NCBI RefSeq assembly: GCF_900538275.1
Contig: NZ_LR130778.1
Coordinates: forward strand, 1,464,001-1,528,000
Reading direction: 5' to 3'
DNA: 64,000 nucleotides
Origin: Petrocella atlantisensis
GTDB taxonomy: Bacteria; Bacillota; Clostridia; Lachnospirales; Vallitaleaceae
Under the pieces are notes generated by a model that ran no database searches, was not told the origin of the DNA, and saw nothing but the letters and a program-made list of their open reading frames with translations. This document shows, one piece after another, positions 63,048-64,000 of the stretch. A program made the position numbers and the translations under genes. Position 1 is the first letter of the stretch. Every line of letters begins with the position of its first letter.

Positions 63048-64000
63048 TTATAATTTTTCGTTTTCTTCATCACGTTCTTGTGAACGGCGCAACAAATTGC
63101 CAGTCACACGGTTGTTCAGTTCTACCGCAGCATTATATCCCATTTTCTTCTGTCTATGATTAATCGCTGCACTTTCAACAATGATTGCCAGATTCCGTCC
63201 GGGTCGAATGGGAATGGTATGACTGACAACTTTGTTACCCAATATCTCATCATATTCCTCTTCCAATCCTAGGCGATCGTATTCCTTTTGTCTGTCCCAT
63301 TCTGTCAAATTAATAATCAAATCAATGGTTTGGCTTTCCTTAACCGATTCAACACCAAACAAAGTTTTGCAATCCACAATACCTATGCCTCGAACTTCAA
63401 TGAAGTGTCTTATAATATCCGGTGAAGTGCCAAGTAAGGTATCGTCCGATACTTTTTTGATCTCAACCACATCATCGGCTACCAATCGGTGACCTCTCTT
63501 AATGAGTTCAAGAGCCGCTTCACTTTTTCCGATACCACTTTCACCTTTAATTAATATACCTTCACCATATACGTCCACCAACACACCATGGATGGATATA
63601 CTCGGTGCCAGTTCCACTTTCAAATATCTGGTAAGTTCTGATAGGAAATAAGATGTGGATAATTTGGTCTGTAGAAGGGGTACACCATGACGCTTTGCAA
63701 TTGCAATCATATCTTCATCCGGCTCAAGGGACCGCGCTAATATTAGACAGGGTATCTTAGAACCAAAAAGTCTCTCAAATGTTTCAAGTTTTAAATAAGG
63801 TGCCATATTTTCAATAAAAGTATACTCCACTTTTCCGATAATCTGAGCACGATCGGCATCAAAATAATCGTAAAAACCGGCCAGTTGAAGCGCTGGTCTG
63901 TTCACATCCGATTGGGATATTTCATGACTGGCTATATCGACTTCCGGTGTTAAATTGGTTAGTTTCATTTTTATGATGATATCCGATAGCTTTACAGAAT
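63048..64000 (-). CDS. hprK: HPr kinase/phosphorylase (N-terminus off the right edge)
   Basis: At least 317 residues. An ATG exists at 63968, but the frame stays open to the end of the window and the ten codons before it (SVKLSDIIIK) match the usual HprK beginning, so the true start is outside. The N-terminal domain contains DVNRPALQLAGFYDYFDADR; the C-terminal kinase domain has Walker A GESGIGKSEAALEL, the catalytic HRLVADDVVEI, the HprK signature IEVRGIGIVDCKTLFG, and the K3 region IPIRPGRNLAIIVESAAINH. It phosphorylates Ser46 of HPr and Crh in response to glycolytic intermediates. The crh gene is at 28696. Confidence 0.94.
   Translation of the reverse strand, partial: SVKLSDIIIKMKLTNLTPEVDIASHEISQSDVNRPALQLAGFYDYFDADRAQIIGKVEYTFIENMAPYLKLETFERLFGSKIPCLILARSLEPDEDMIAIAKRHGVPLLQTKLSTSYFLSELTRYLKVELAPSISIHGVLVDVYGEGILIKGESGIGKSEAALELIKRGHRLVADDVVEIKKVSDDTLLGTSPDIIRHFIEVRGIGIVDCKTLFGVESVKESQTIDLIINLTEWDRQKEYDRLGLEEEYDEILGNKVVSHTIPIRPGRNLAIIVESAAINHRQKKMGYNAAVELNNRVTGNLLRRSQERDEENEKL

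Overview
The window is a low-GC Firmicutes chromosome segment, almost certainly class Clostridia and most like Lachnospirales or their relatives. The evidence is the gene order murB-rapZ-yvcK-whiA-crh, the cdaA-cdaR/glmM-glmS block, the coaX-dusB-greA-lysS block, the presence of Crh and HPr kinase, DUF4364- and DUF6145-type proteins, AGGAGG ribosome binding sites, and tRNA genes that do not encode their 3' CCA. I see no phage, insertion sequence, CRISPR array or resistance island. Most genes lie on the minus strand and are housekeeping genes.

Region 1 (1-15133, minus) is a surface-polysaccharide operon. Read in transcription order from a promoter near 15260 it encodes a large secreted phosphodiester-glycosidase-like protein, a Wzx-type flippase, a hexapeptide acyltransferase, a UDP-ManNAc dehydrogenase, two GT4 glycosyltransferases, two tandem DUF4330-like membrane proteins, an O-antigen ligase/polymerase-like protein, the pyruvyl transferase CsaB, a second shorter glycosidase-like paralogue with a ruined active site, and a MurJ/MviN flippase cut by the window edge. 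The set looks able to make, export and decorate a pyruvylated secondary cell-wall polymer.

Region 2 (15134-15786) has no protein gene. On the plus strand it holds an extended -10 promoter and then about 390 nt made of two 148-bp copies (142/148 identical) and a diverged half copy of a structured element, ending in the ribosome binding site of an HD-GYP (c-di-GMP phosphodiesterase family) gene. One stem is preserved between copies by compensatory base changes, so this is probably a tandem structured leader RNA. I could not assign it to a known riboswitch class; it is the most interesting object in the window.

Region 3 (17198-26539) has a YhcC-type radical SAM gene and a DUF4364 gene (plus), then the protein-quality-control run tig-clpP-clpX-lon-engB (minus), a DJ-1/PfpI protein and a CYTH protein. 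Region 4 (26578-27442) is a seven-tRNA operon (Pro, Gly, Arg, His, Gln, Lys, Leu in transcription order) with a perfect consensus promoter. Region 5 (27519-33720) is rdgB with a YfcE-type phosphodiesterase, the murB-rapZ-yvcK-whiA-crh operon, a parvulin isomerase and galM. Region 6 (34801-36207) holds a hairpin-rich, GGA-rich non-coding element and a metallophosphoesterase gene. Region 7 (36208-44827) covers PspC, glmM-glmS (amino-sugar supply), and an operon of cdaA-cdaR (c-di-AMP synthesis) preceded by two unknown membrane proteins and a lipoprotein glycoside hydrolase. Region 8 (44963-51123) is greA-lysS, coaX-dusB, an ECF S component and birA. Region 9 (51225-64000) has two exported enzymes with stalk domains (a cell-wall amidase and a papain-like protease), a Gx transporter/NusG-II pair, a lipase, an NrnA-like DHH phosphoesterase, an RNA methyltransferase, membrane proteins, and glucokinase with HPr kinase, which is cut by the right edge.

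Two regulatory threads cross the window. Carbon control: hprK beside glucokinase, with its Ser46 target crh 34 kb away. Nucleotide second messengers: c-di-GMP (HD-GYP) and c-di-AMP (cdaA, and possibly DHH-type hydrolysis). Start codons were moved from the longest open frame wherever a ribosome binding site clearly pointed to an internal start; these choices are stated per gene.
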